From Azonexaceae bacterium (GTDB lineage Bacteria > Pseudomonadota > Gammaproteobacteria > Burkholderiales > Rhodocyclaceae), in NCBI GenBank assembly GCA_009469665.1, contig SSTB01000215.1:1-38196 (forward strand): 38,196 nucleotides of DNA, written 5' to 3'. Below are positions 17,077 through 25,103 of the stretch, piece after piece. The notes below the pieces were generated by a model. That model saw only the letters and a list, made by a program, of their open reading frames with translations, did no database searches and was not told the origin of the DNA. Every line of letters starts with the position of its first letter. Position 1 is the first letter of the stretch. A program made the translations under genes and the position numbers.

Positions 17077-19437
17077 TTATTTGATGCACACCGCCCGCAC
17101 CTGCTTCATGTCGGTGATACCCTGCACGACCTTTTCGATGCCGTCCATCTTGAGGGTGCGCATGCCTTCGTTGAGGGCGCAGGCGAGGATTTCCGCGACG
17201 CGGGCTTTCTCCTGGATGAGTTTCTTGACGGCATCGGTGCCGACCATCAGTTCGTGCAGACCGACTCGGCCCTTGTAGCCCGTGTCGTTGCACGCGGTAC
17301 AGCCCTTGGCGCGGTAGAGGGTGAATTTACCGCCCTTGGCGTAACGGGCGCCCCAATCCTTGTAGATGGCTTCCATCGACCCCTTGGGGTCTTTTTTCCA
17401 GGCATCGGTGTGGGCGAGTTCCTCGCAATATTCCTGGAGGAGTTGTTTGATCTCGCCCTGATCCGGCTGGTAGGCCTCCTTGCACTCCTTGCACAGCCGC
17501 TTGGCGAGCCGCTGGGCCAGAATGCCGAGCAGGGCGTCGGCGAAGTTGAAAGGGTCCATGCCCATGTCGAGGAGCCGGATCACCGACTCCGGCGCCGAAT
17601 TGGTGTGCAGCGTGGCGAAGACGAGGTGGCCGGTGAGGGAGGCCTCGATGCCGATGCCCGTGGTTTCGGGGTCGCGCATTTCGCCGACCATGATGATGTC
17701 GGGGTCGGCACGCAGGAAGGCCTTCATCACGGTGGCGAAGTCGAGGCCGGCCTTCTTGTTGACCTGCACCTGGCGCAGGCCTTTCTGGGTGATTTCCACC
17801 GGATCCTCGGCCGTCCAGATCTTGGTGTCGGGCTTGTTGAGGTGGCCGAGCACGGAATGGAGCGTCGTCGTCTTGCCCGAGCCGGTGGGGCCGCAGACGA
17901 AGAAAAGGCCGTAGGGTTTTTCGACGCAGCCGACCAGGGCCTCGCGGTTTTTCGGGGTCAGCCCCAGCTGGTCGAGGGGGATCGGCTCGCCGGCGGCGAG
18001 GATGCGCATCACCACGTCTTCGACGCCGCCGGCGGTGGGAATGGTGGCGACCCGCAGCTCGATATCGAGGGGGCCGTACTTCTTGAACTTGATCTTGCCG
18101 TCCTGGGGTTTGCGTTTTTCCGAGATGTCGAGGTCGCACATGATCTTGAGGCGGGTCACCAGGGGGGCGCGGTAGGAGGCCGGCACCTCGATGTACTTGA
18201 CCAGGGAGCCGTCCTTGCGGAAGCGGACGATGGTCTTGTCCTTGCCCGGCCGGGGTTCGATGTGGATATCGGAAGCGCCCTGCTGGTAGGCCTCGACGAT
18301 GATCTTATTGACCAGGCGGACCAGCTCGTTGTCGGCCGCGGCCGACGCTTCGTCGCCGCCGAAATCGCCCGCCTCGTCGCCCTCGCCCATGTCGGAAAGT
18401 AGATCGTTGACCGACCCCATGTCGGACAGGGCGCCGAAAAACTGGTCCACGGTCTGGGCGAATTCCTGGGTGGTGGTGACCCGATAGACGATCTTGCTCT
18501 TGGGGAAAATGTTGTTCACCACCCGGGAACTGCGCACCCGCTCGGGGTCCGGCGAAACGACGACGACCCCCTCGGGGCTGTCCTCGAGGGGCAGCCAATG
18601 GCTTTCGTCGATGTACTCGCGCTTAATGTTGCGCAGGAGGTCGAGGGGCTTGATGCGATCAGCCTTGAAGGCTTCGTAGGGCACGCCAAAAAACTTGGAC
18701 AAGGCCGCACCGATGGCGGCCGGGCGAACATTGAACTCCTTGACGAGAACGCCTTCGACGTCGGCGCCCTTGAGCCGGGCCACCCGCTGGGCCTGGTCGA
18801 GATCGGCCGCGGAAATGACGGCGTCGGCCACCAGGTAATCGTATTTTGAACGGATGGCGTGGGTCGGCTTCTGGCGCTGGGTGAGCGCGATGGCCAGGGT
18901 CTTGGCCAGCTCGCCGCTGCCCTCCTCGGCCAGCGCCGCAAAAGGCGCGTCGGCCTTGTTGTTGATGAGCTGGATGACGCCGAGCAAGTCACCGGCTTCA
19001 TCGACGATGGGCGCCACCAGCATCTGCTTGGAGCGATAGCCGGTGCGCTTGTCCACCTCCTTCAGGAACTGCATCTTGGGGCTGTATTGCTTCAATTCCA
19101 CGTCGTCGTACACGTCGCGGATATTGACCGCCTTGCGGGTGGCGGCGACGTAGCCGGCAATACTCTGGTCGGCGATGGGCAGCTTGATGTCCTTGAAGGA
19201 ATTGAGCCCCGTCTTGACCCGGGAGACGATCGACTGCTTGTCCTCGCCGACGACGTAGATGGTCAGCCGGTCAGCGTTGAAGAGGCTGCACATGTCCTTG
19301 GAAAGCTCCAGCATGATCTCGTCCACATTGCTGGTGGCGTGGATCTTGTTGGTGACGTCGTGCAGCTTCTTGAGAAAAACCAGTCGACCGGCGACGTCGC
19401 CCATCCCGGTCGCTTCGTTCTTGTTTTGCGTCGTCAT
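17077..19437 (-). CDS. GAF-fused PilB/GspE-family secretion ATPase
   Basis: A 786-aa protein with three parts. A GAF domain lies at about 20-190, a GspE/PilB N-terminal (MshEN-like) domain at about 195-335, and the traffic ATPase at about 365-786. Walker A is GPTGSGKTT (516-524), the Walker B region is IIMVGEMRD (581-589), the His box is HLVFATLHTN, and the zinc cysteines are CKEC (649-652) and CTAC (713-716). Such ATPases power pilus extension or type II secretion. A GAF sensor fused in front is not part of standard PilB. The start overlaps the preceding gene by ATGA (19434-19437). Tiny gaps place it in the signalling operon; no PilC or PilQ gene is in the window. Confidence 0.93.
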   Translation of the reverse strand: MTTQNKNEATGMGDVAGRLVFLKKLHDVTNKIHATSNVDEIMLELSKDMCSLFNADRLTIYVVGEDKQSIVSRVKTGLNSFKDIKLPIADQSIAGYVAATRKAVNIRDVYDDVELKQYSPKMQFLKEVDKRTGYRSKQMLVAPIVDEAGDLLGVIQLINNKADAPFAALAEEGSGELAKTLAIALTQRQKPTHAIRSKYDYLVADAVISAADLDQAQRVARLKGADVEGVLVKEFNVRPAAIGAALSKFFGVPYEAFKADRIKPLDLLRNIKREYIDESHWLPLEDSPEGVVVVSPDPERVRSSRVVNNIFPKSKIVYRVTTTQEFAQTVDQFFGALSDMGSVNDLLSDMGEGDEAGDFGGDEASAAADNELVRLVNKIIVEAYQQGASDIHIEPRPGKDKTIVRFRKDGSLVKYIEVPASYRAPLVTRLKIMCDLDISEKRKPQDGKIKFKKYGPLDIELRVATIPTAGGVEDVVMRILAAGEPIPLDQLGLTPKNREALVGCVEKPYGLFFVCGPTGSGKTTTLHSVLGHLNKPDTKIWTAEDPVEITQKGLRQVQVNKKAGLDFATVMKAFLRADPDIIMVGEMRDPETTGIGIEASLTGHLVFATLHTNSAPESVIRLLDMGMDPFNFADALLGILAQRLAKRLCKECKEAYQPDQGEIKQLLQEYCEELAHTDAWKKDPKGSMEAIYKDWGARYAKGGKFTLYRAKGCTACNDTGYKGRVGLHELMVGTDAVKKLIQEKARVAEILACALNEGMRTLKMDGIEKVVQGITDMKQVRAVCIK

Positions 19438-20483
19438 TGTTTTCCGTCCCTGGCCGCCAGGCCACCCTCCAGCCAGCACGCCCGGAAGCCGTGCTGGGCC
19501 AGGAGGAAGGCGGCGGCCGAACTGCGCCGGCCGCTCTGGCAATACACGATGTAGTCCCGCTCGCCGTCGAGCAGGTCGAATGCCGCCCGCAGTTCGTTGA
19601 GCGGAATGTTCATGGCCCCGTCGAGGCCGTTCTGGGTGAATTCGGCGGCGTAGCGGACATCCAGCCAGCGCGCCGCCCCGGCGGCCACCCGGGCCGCCGC
19701 TTCGGCCCAGCCGACGGCATGGAGGAGCGGCGCCTTGAGCAACTCGACGAAATCGGCCTTGCCCAAGCGCAGGAGAACCCCGTCGCTGGCCATGGCCACC
19801 GACGCGCTGCGCAAGGCGTCCGAAACCAGCGCCTCCTCGCCGAAGGCCTCGCCGGAACGCAGGTCGGCGACCTCGATCTCGGCGCCGCCGACCTGCCGGG
19901 TGACCCGCGCCCGGCCGGATTCGATGAGGTAGTAATAATCGCCAATTTCGCCCTCGCGGATGAGCACCTGCCCCCGCTTGACCCGAATCCGATCGAACCG
20001 CAGCATGAGTTCGTGGAGATGCGCCGGGGGCAGAAGCGACAAGCCGCTGCCCGTAAGCATCTGGGCATTCACCGCCCCGGTGATGGTCTTCCACAGGGAG
20101 GCGTCCTCGGCCTTCTGGCTTGGGCGGTTGCCCTCGGCGGAAAGCTGGTCCCAGGTCATCATGATGTCCAGCAGGTTGTCGTCGAGGCGCAGAATTTCGA
20201 CTTCGGTGATCGCCTTGCTCCCGGCAGGCCGGGCGGATTTGCGCCCGATCGGCCAGTTGGCGGCATCGCAGCCGCCAACCAGGAGTTGCATGCCGCCGCC
20301 GGAGAGGTCGAGTTTGAGTTCGCCCCGCAGGAGGTACAGCGATTCCTTGTCGAGGTCGACACCCTGCAGGGGATCGGTCCCGAGCGCAAAGCGCTGGGGC
20401 CGGCACAGCGCCGCCAATTCCTGCAGGCGGGCCGGCGAGAGGCCCCGCACGGGTTCCAGGCGGCCGAGCTGATCCGCGGTCAT
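19434..20483 (-). CDS. cyclic nucleotide-binding and rhodanese domain fusion protein
   Basis: A 349-aa soluble protein. Residues about 10-110 look like a degenerate first cNMP-binding fold, followed by a clear second one (about 150-255) with the phosphate-cassette-like FGEEALVSDALRSAS (214-228), including Arg225. The C-terminal rhodanese domain (about 265-345) has the active loop YCQSGRRSSA with Cys315. The design suggests cAMP binding controls, or is reported by, a sulfur-carrying or protein-interaction domain. It starts 2 bases after the cyclic-nucleotide phosphodiesterase gene and overlaps the ATPase gene, so reader, eraser and motor are translated together. The cassette has RSAS rather than the usual RxAT or RxAS of cAMP sites. 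Confidence 0.87.
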   Translation of the reverse strand: MTADQLGRLEPVRGLSPARLQELAALCRPQRFALGTDPLQGVDLDKESLYLLRGELKLDLSGGGMQLLVGGCDAANWPIGRKSARPAGSKAITEVEILRLDDNLLDIMMTWDQLSAEGNRPSQKAEDASLWKTITGAVNAQMLTGSGLSLLPPAHLHELMLRFDRIRVKRGQVLIREGEIGDYYYLIESGRARVTRQVGGAEIEVADLRSGEAFGEEALVSDALRSASVAMASDGVLLRLGKADFVELLKAPLLHAVGWAEAAARVAAGAARWLDVRYAAEFTQNGLDGAMNIPLNELRAAFDLLDGERDYIVYCQSGRRSSAAAFLLAQHGFRACWLEGGLAARDGKQ

Positions 20484-20485
20484 GG

Positions 20486-21253
20486 TCAGAACTCGAAAAT
20501 CTGGTTGTTCTGCAGCATCTTGGGCTTGAAGCTGCCCAGACAATCCTCGATCTCTTCCATGGTCAGTTCGATCTGCCCGGGCTTGAGGTGGGTGATGTGG
20601 ATTTCGCACTGGCGTTCGAGTTTCTGCAGTTCGGTTGCCAGCATGCTCGGGCACAGGTGGCGGGAGACGATGGCGAGCCGCTCCTCGCGGTTGGAGAAGG
20701 CGCACTCGACGATGAGGTGCTTGAGATTGCGTACCTTGTTGACGGCTTTCCAGAAGCCGTCGCAGATCCCGGTGTCGCCGGAAAAAACCAGGCTGGCCTG
20801 GCCGGAGTCGATCTGGTAGCCCACGGCCGGAACCGTATGCTCAACGGGCAAGGGAGTCAATTGACGCCCCCCGAGCTTGACCGTCTGGCCCAGTTCGATC
20901 GTCTGGAAGCGCATGAAAGGCTTGTCCGCCGTCGGGATTTCGGAAAAATCGGGCCAGATCGCCCAGTTGAAAATGTGGTTCCTGAGGATGGTCAGGACGG
21001 CTTCCGTGCCATAGACGGTGAGCGGCTGGGAGCGGCGGTCCCCCACGGTATCGACCATGAGCGGCAGGGAAGCGATGTGGTCGAGGTGGGTGTGGGTGAG
21101 AAAGACGTGATCGATCATCGCCAGTTCGGCGATCGACAGGTCGGCGACTCCGGTGCCGGCGTCGACGAGAACATCCTGGTCGACGAGCATCGATGTGGTC
21201 CGCAGGTGCCTGCCCCCGATGCCGCCGCTGCAACCAAGGATTCTCAGTTTCAT
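20486..21253 (-). CDS. metallo-beta-lactamase-fold 3',5'-cyclic-nucleotide phosphodiesterase (class II-like)
   Basis: A 255-aa metal-dependent hydrolase with the signature HTHLDH (54-59) after an N-terminal beta strand (LRILGCSGGIGG). Further ligands are His in VEHTVPA, Asp in FSGDTG and His in ITHLKPG. The opening and HTHLDHIASLPLM match class II cyclic-nucleotide phosphodiesterases. It would degrade the cAMP made by the adjacent cyclase, 2 bases upstream. Start at 21253 gives a proper N-terminal strand; the open frame upstream lies inside the cyclase gene. RNase Z or another MBL enzyme is the alternative, less likely from context. Confidence 0.85.
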   Translation of the reverse strand: MKLRILGCSGGIGGRHLRTTSMLVDQDVLVDAGTGVADLSIAELAMIDHVFLTHTHLDHIASLPLMVDTVGDRRSQPLTVYGTEAVLTILRNHIFNWAIWPDFSEIPTADKPFMRFQTIELGQTVKLGGRQLTPLPVEHTVPAVGYQIDSGQASLVFSGDTGICDGFWKAVNKVRNLKHLIVECAFSNREERLAIVSRHLCPSMLATELQKLERQCEIHITHLKPGQIELTMEEIEDCLGSFKPKMLQNNQIFEF

Positions 21254-21255
21254 CG

Positions 21256-23466
21256 CTATTTGGTGGTGAAGTTGGTGACGCCGTCCCAGGCCGGCCCCGG
21301 CGGTTCGGCCCGCCAACGGGCGATGCGCCCGATGTAGAGATGATACAAGGCGCAGCCGGGGAAGCGTTGGGAAAGATTGTGCAACTGCAGTTCGGCCTGA
21401 TCCCATTCCTGGGCGCGATAAAGGCGCAGGGCGTGCTGCCAGAGTTTGAGTTCGTCGAGGCTTGCGGCCGGCACTTCGCCGGCCGGGCCGAGGGGTTCGT
21501 AGATGGCCAGCGGCTCGCCCTTGCCCTTGGGCCGCACCCGGTCGATCTCGCGGAAGACGAAGTCCTTCACCGCGGCCTTGGTGGCTTCGCCGACCAGGAT
21601 GCCGACGCCGTACTCCTTGGTCATCCCTTCGAGGCGGGAACCGGTATTGACCACGTCGCCCATCACGGTGTACGCCTTGCGCACCGGCGACCCCATGTCG
21701 CCCACCGTCATCATCCCGGTGTTGATGCCGACGCCGATGTGGAGTTCAGGCCAGCCCCTTTCCCGGAAGGGGGCGTCGAGCTTCCTGATTTCGCGCTGCA
21801 TCTCGAGCGCCGTCAGGACGGCGTGGCGGGCATGGTCGGGATCGGCCACGGGGGCGCCCCAGAAGGCCATGATGGCGTCGCCGATGTACTTGTCCACGGT
21901 GCCGCGATGGTGGCGGGTCACCGCAGTCATGGCGCCGAGATAGTCGTTCATCAGGTGGGTCAGTTCCCGGGGGTCGAGGCCTTCCGAAATGGTGGTGAAA
22001 CTGCGGACATCGGAAAACAGCACCGTGAGTTCCTGCTTCCTGCCCGCCATGCTGTAGCGCTCCGGATCCCGAGCCATTTCGTCCACCAGTTCGGGCGGTA
22101 CGTACTGGCCGAACAACTCGGTAAATTGGCGCTTGGTCTTGGATTCGACAAAGTAACCCCAGGACATGTTCAAGGCGTAGAGCAATAGGCAGAGCAGGAC
22201 GGCCGAACCAAGGGGCAGCACGAGGCCGGCACCGTGCCAGAGAAAGAGGTTGAATCCGACCACCGCGGCCAGGCTGGCGGCGGTGAGGAGCGAGGCGCGA
22301 AGCGGCGAGACGAGCGGCAGCAGGAGGGTGAGCAGGGCGCCGAGAAGGAGGAGTCCCAGGACTTCGGCGCCGAGCACGTAGGGCGGACGCTGGCGGATCG
22401 ACCCGTCGAGCATGCCGGCGACCATGTTGGCGTGGATTTCGACGCCGGGATAGGTGGCGCCCACTGGAGTGGAGCGCAGGTCCATCAGCCCCGGCGCGGT
22501 CGTGCCGACGAAGGCGATGCGCCCGTTGAGCCTGGCCCCATCGACCCGGCCCTGGAGAACATCCGCCGCCGACACATAGGGAAAACTCCGCTCGCCGCCG
22601 CGGAAGGGGATCAGTGCCGCTCCGATCTCATCCACGGGGATACGCATTCCGGAGCGCTCGCCGCCGACCTCGAGCCACTCCATGCCGCTGCCGGCATCGG
22701 GATACCCGGGTTTGAGGACGGCGCCGCCGAGCAACTGGCGAACCATGGCGAGGGCCAGGGCTTCGTAATAGTTGCCGTCGTGCCGCACCACCAGAGGGAC
22801 GCGGCGGGAAACGCCGTCGAAATCGACGACCGGGTTGAAGTGCCCGGCGCTGGCGGCGTTTTTCTGCAATTCCGGCAGGTTGCCGCCGTAGCCTTTCCAG
22901 TCGAGCAGGGTGTCGGGCCGCCGGGCCAGGTGGCCGGCCGGCCAAACGGGGGCAGGCAGAGCGCCGCTGCGGCGGGCGTCGTCGATGCCCGAAAAGTAGT
23001 AACCCAGAACCACCGGCCGCCCTTTCAGGGTTTCGGCGAAGAGGCGATCGTAGTTGAGGCTGGTGCGAAGGGCGGGAAGCGCCTCCTGGTAGGCCTTTTC
23101 ACCCCGCAACTGCTCGCGGCCGAGTTTCTCCAGAACCTTGAGACCGGAACTTTCGTCGGGTTCGGCGAAAACGACGTCGAAGCCGAGGACCGACACCCGG
23201 TACTCGTCGGTGAGTTTCTTGACCAGCTGGGCGAGAACATCCCGACCCCAGGGCCAGCGCCCGACCTCGGACAGGCTTTTCTCGTCGATGTCGACGATGA
23301 CGATGCGGTCGTCCTGGGTGCCGGGAGCGGAGAGCCGGACCCGGACGTCGTAGAGATAGGCGTCGAGCAGGCTGACGAAGGGCAACTGCCAGACCCTCGC
23401 CCCGTGGCCGAGGAAGACCAGGACGCAGGCGGCGCCGAGGAGGTAGCGGGCGAGATGTTTTTTCAA
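21256..23466 (-). CDS. CHASE2 adenylate cyclase (class III)
   Basis: A 736-aa membrane enzyme making cAMP from ATP. After an N-terminal membrane segment (about 7-23) comes an extracytoplasmic CHASE2 sensor (about 30-360, with WPWGRD at 71-76), then three membrane helices (about 365-435) and a class III cyclase domain (about 475-640). Metal ligands are Asp486 and Asp530, the adenine-selecting pair is Lys526 and Asp604, and Asn607 and Arg611 are in place. All point to an active adenylate, not guanylate, cyclase. A helical tail of about 70 residues follows. It stands between the FHA gene (30-base gap) and the phosphodiesterase gene. Confidence 0.95.
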   Translation of the reverse strand: MKKHLARYLLGAACVLVFLGHGARVWQLPFVSLLDAYLYDVRVRLSAPGTQDDRIVIVDIDEKSLSEVGRWPWGRDVLAQLVKKLTDEYRVSVLGFDVVFAEPDESSGLKVLEKLGREQLRGEKAYQEALPALRTSLNYDRLFAETLKGRPVVLGYYFSGIDDARRSGALPAPVWPAGHLARRPDTLLDWKGYGGNLPELQKNAASAGHFNPVVDFDGVSRRVPLVVRHDGNYYEALALAMVRQLLGGAVLKPGYPDAGSGMEWLEVGGERSGMRIPVDEIGAALIPFRGGERSFPYVSAADVLQGRVDGARLNGRIAFVGTTAPGLMDLRSTPVGATYPGVEIHANMVAGMLDGSIRQRPPYVLGAEVLGLLLLGALLTLLLPLVSPLRASLLTAASLAAVVGFNLFLWHGAGLVLPLGSAVLLCLLLYALNMSWGYFVESKTKRQFTELFGQYVPPELVDEMARDPERYSMAGRKQELTVLFSDVRSFTTISEGLDPRELTHLMNDYLGAMTAVTRHHRGTVDKYIGDAIMAFWGAPVADPDHARHAVLTALEMQREIRKLDAPFRERGWPELHIGVGINTGMMTVGDMGSPVRKAYTVMGDVVNTGSRLEGMTKEYGVGILVGEATKAAVKDFVFREIDRVRPKGKGEPLAIYEPLGPAGEVPAASLDELKLWQHALRLYRAQEWDQAELQLHNLSQRFPGCALYHLYIGRIARWRAEPPGPAWDGVTNFTTK

Positions 23467-23496
23467 GTTAACCTGACGAGGGCCGTGTCGCTGACG

Positions 23497-24252
23497 TCAG
23501 GTCTTGAAAAAGAACTCCATCTTGATCCCGGCGATTTCCACCACGTCGTGGTCGGCCAACTGGTGGGCCTGGGAATCGAGAACGTTGCCGTTGACGATGG
23601 GAAACTGGGCGCCTTCGACATGGGTGATGAAGAAGCCGTGGGGCCGGCGGGCGATCACTGCCACCTGGACGCCGGGCTTGCCCAGGGTGGTCAGGGTCTT
23701 GGTCAGTTCGAGCTCCTTGCCGGCATTGGCGCCGGTGAGGAGCTGGATGGCCGCCGTCGGCAGCGCCGCGGCCTGCGGCGCCGCGGCCGCCGGGCCAGCC
23801 GGCTGGGTATGGGTGGTAACGCCGGCGGGCTGGCTTTCCATCGAACGGGCCAATCCGGTCTGGCTCTCGGTCAGCGCCTTGGGCACGTCGGCAGCCTGCT
23901 TCATGACATTGGGCCGGATCAGCATGGTCTTTTCGAAATCGCCGGCACCGGCGCCGCCGGCCGGCTGTTCGCTGACGTACTTGAGCTTGTATTTGCCGAG
24001 TTCGACCACGTCGTTGTTGCGCAGGAAGTGCTTTTTCACCGGCTGGCCGTTGACCAGCGTGCCGTTGGTGCTGTTGAGATCCTCGAGGAAGGAATCGTTC
24101 AAGATGGTGACGATGGCCGCATGCTCGCCGGAGATCGCCAGGTTGTCGATCTGGATGTCGTTGTGGGGTTTGCGCCCGAGGGTGATGCGCTCCTTGTTGA
24201 GCGCAATTTCCTTGAGCACCAGACCGTCCATCGAAAGGATCAGTTTTGCCAT
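23497..24252 (-). CDS. double FHA-domain protein (phosphothreonine reader)
   Basis: A 251-aa soluble protein. FHA1 (about 20-95) has the full signature: GRKPHNDI, SGEHAAI and NSTNGTLVNG. A linker of about 70 residues, rich in Ala, Pro and Gln, contains EKTMLIRP, a likely kinase target threonine. FHA2 (about 165-245) is degenerate and lacks the RxxxxD and SxxH elements. FHA domains bind phosphothreonine, so this is the likely reader of the kinase and phosphatase encoded just upstream (15-base gap). It is the link between the phosphorylation genes and the cAMP genes in the same operon. Confidence 0.93.
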   Translation of the reverse strand: MAKLILSMDGLVLKEIALNKERITLGRKPHNDIQIDNLAISGEHAAIVTILNDSFLEDLNSTNGTLVNGQPVKKHFLRNNDVVELGKYKLKYVSEQPAGGAGAGDFEKTMLIRPNVMKQAADVPKALTESQTGLARSMESQPAGVTTHTQPAGPAAAAPQAAALPTAAIQLLTGANAGKELELTKTLTTLGKPGVQVAVIARRPHGFFITHVEGAQFPIVNGNVLDSQAHQLADHDVVEIAGIKMEFFFKT

Positions 24253-24267
24253 GTTGCCGTCCTCATC

Positions 24268-25092
24268 TCATTTGAACCAGGCCAGGAATTTCTGTAACCA
24301 GCCCTGCGGAGCCGAGAAATCGCCCCGAACTTTGACAAGAATAACCGAAATATTGTCCTTGCCGCCATTGTCATTTGCCATCTGGATCAACTGATCCGCC
24401 GCCAGCCCGAGATTTGACGACAGGGTCTGCAGGGTCATGGCGATTTCCTCGTCCTCGACCATGTCGTTCAAGCCGTCGGAGCACAGGAGGTAGATATCGC
24501 CGGCCTCGACGTCGTAGTCGTGGACTTCGGCCTCGACCTCGGGGTCGACGCCCAAGGCCCGGGTGACCAGATTCTTGTTCTGGGAATAACGAGCCTCCTC
24601 GGCCGAGATCAGGCCGCTGTCGATCTGTTCCTGGAGCAGGGAATGGTCGCGGGTGATCTGCTGGAATTCGTCGCCGCGCAGGCGGTAGAGCCGGGAGTCA
24701 CCAATGTGGGCGACCGTCACCAGATTGTCGTAGAACCAGGCGAGAACCAGGGTGGTTCCCATGCCGGCATACTGGGGCTGGCTCTGGGCAGCGTTGTAGA
24801 TCGCCTCGTTGGTGGCGCCGACCTGTTCCCGAATGTGCTTGTGGGAAAGGCGCTTGCCCGATTCGACGTCGAGATCCTGGGGGCTGCAGGTCTGGATCAA
24901 CCCCGTCAGATTCGACCCGAGGAGCGTCGTGGTCATGCCGCTCGCCACCTCGCCCGCGTTATAGCCGCCCATGCCGTCGGCCAGGATGGCGAGGCCGAGT
25001 TCGGCGTTACCGAAAACGGCATCCTCGTTATGCGACCGGACGACACCGGGATCGGTCCGGGTTACCACCTCGAGCACTTCAGCCAGTTTCAT
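24268..25092 (-). CDS. PP2C-family Ser/Thr protein phosphatase
   Basis: A 274-aa soluble phosphatase. The metal-binding motifs of the PPM/PP2C family are all present: RSHNEDA, LADGMGGYNAGE, AHIGDSRLYRLR and LCSDGLNDMVED. It would remove phosphate from serine or threonine placed by the neighbouring kinase. It lies 11 bases downstream of the kinase gene and 15 bases upstream of the FHA gene, the classic kinase-phosphatase-FHA trio seen in type VI secretion and cell-division regulation. No membrane segment is present. Confidence 0.95.
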   Translation of the reverse strand: MKLAEVLEVVTRTDPGVVRSHNEDAVFGNAELGLAILADGMGGYNAGEVASGMTTTLLGSNLTGLIQTCSPQDLDVESGKRLSHKHIREQVGATNEAIYNAAQSQPQYAGMGTTLVLAWFYDNLVTVAHIGDSRLYRLRGDEFQQITRDHSLLQEQIDSGLISAEEARYSQNKNLVTRALGVDPEVEAEVHDYDVEAGDIYLLCSDGLNDMVEDEEIAMTLQTLSSNLGLAADQLIQMANDNGGKDNISVILVKVRGDFSAPQGWLQKFLAWFK

Positions 25093-25103
25093 TCTCGGTT
25101 TCC

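Noticed and set aside
19437..20406. An upstream extension of the ATPase reading frame
   Set aside because: The frame is open back to 20406, but that part is Arg/Pro/Gly-rich and lies wholly inside the cNMP-binding/rhodanese gene. The ATG at 19437 with its overlap is the better start.
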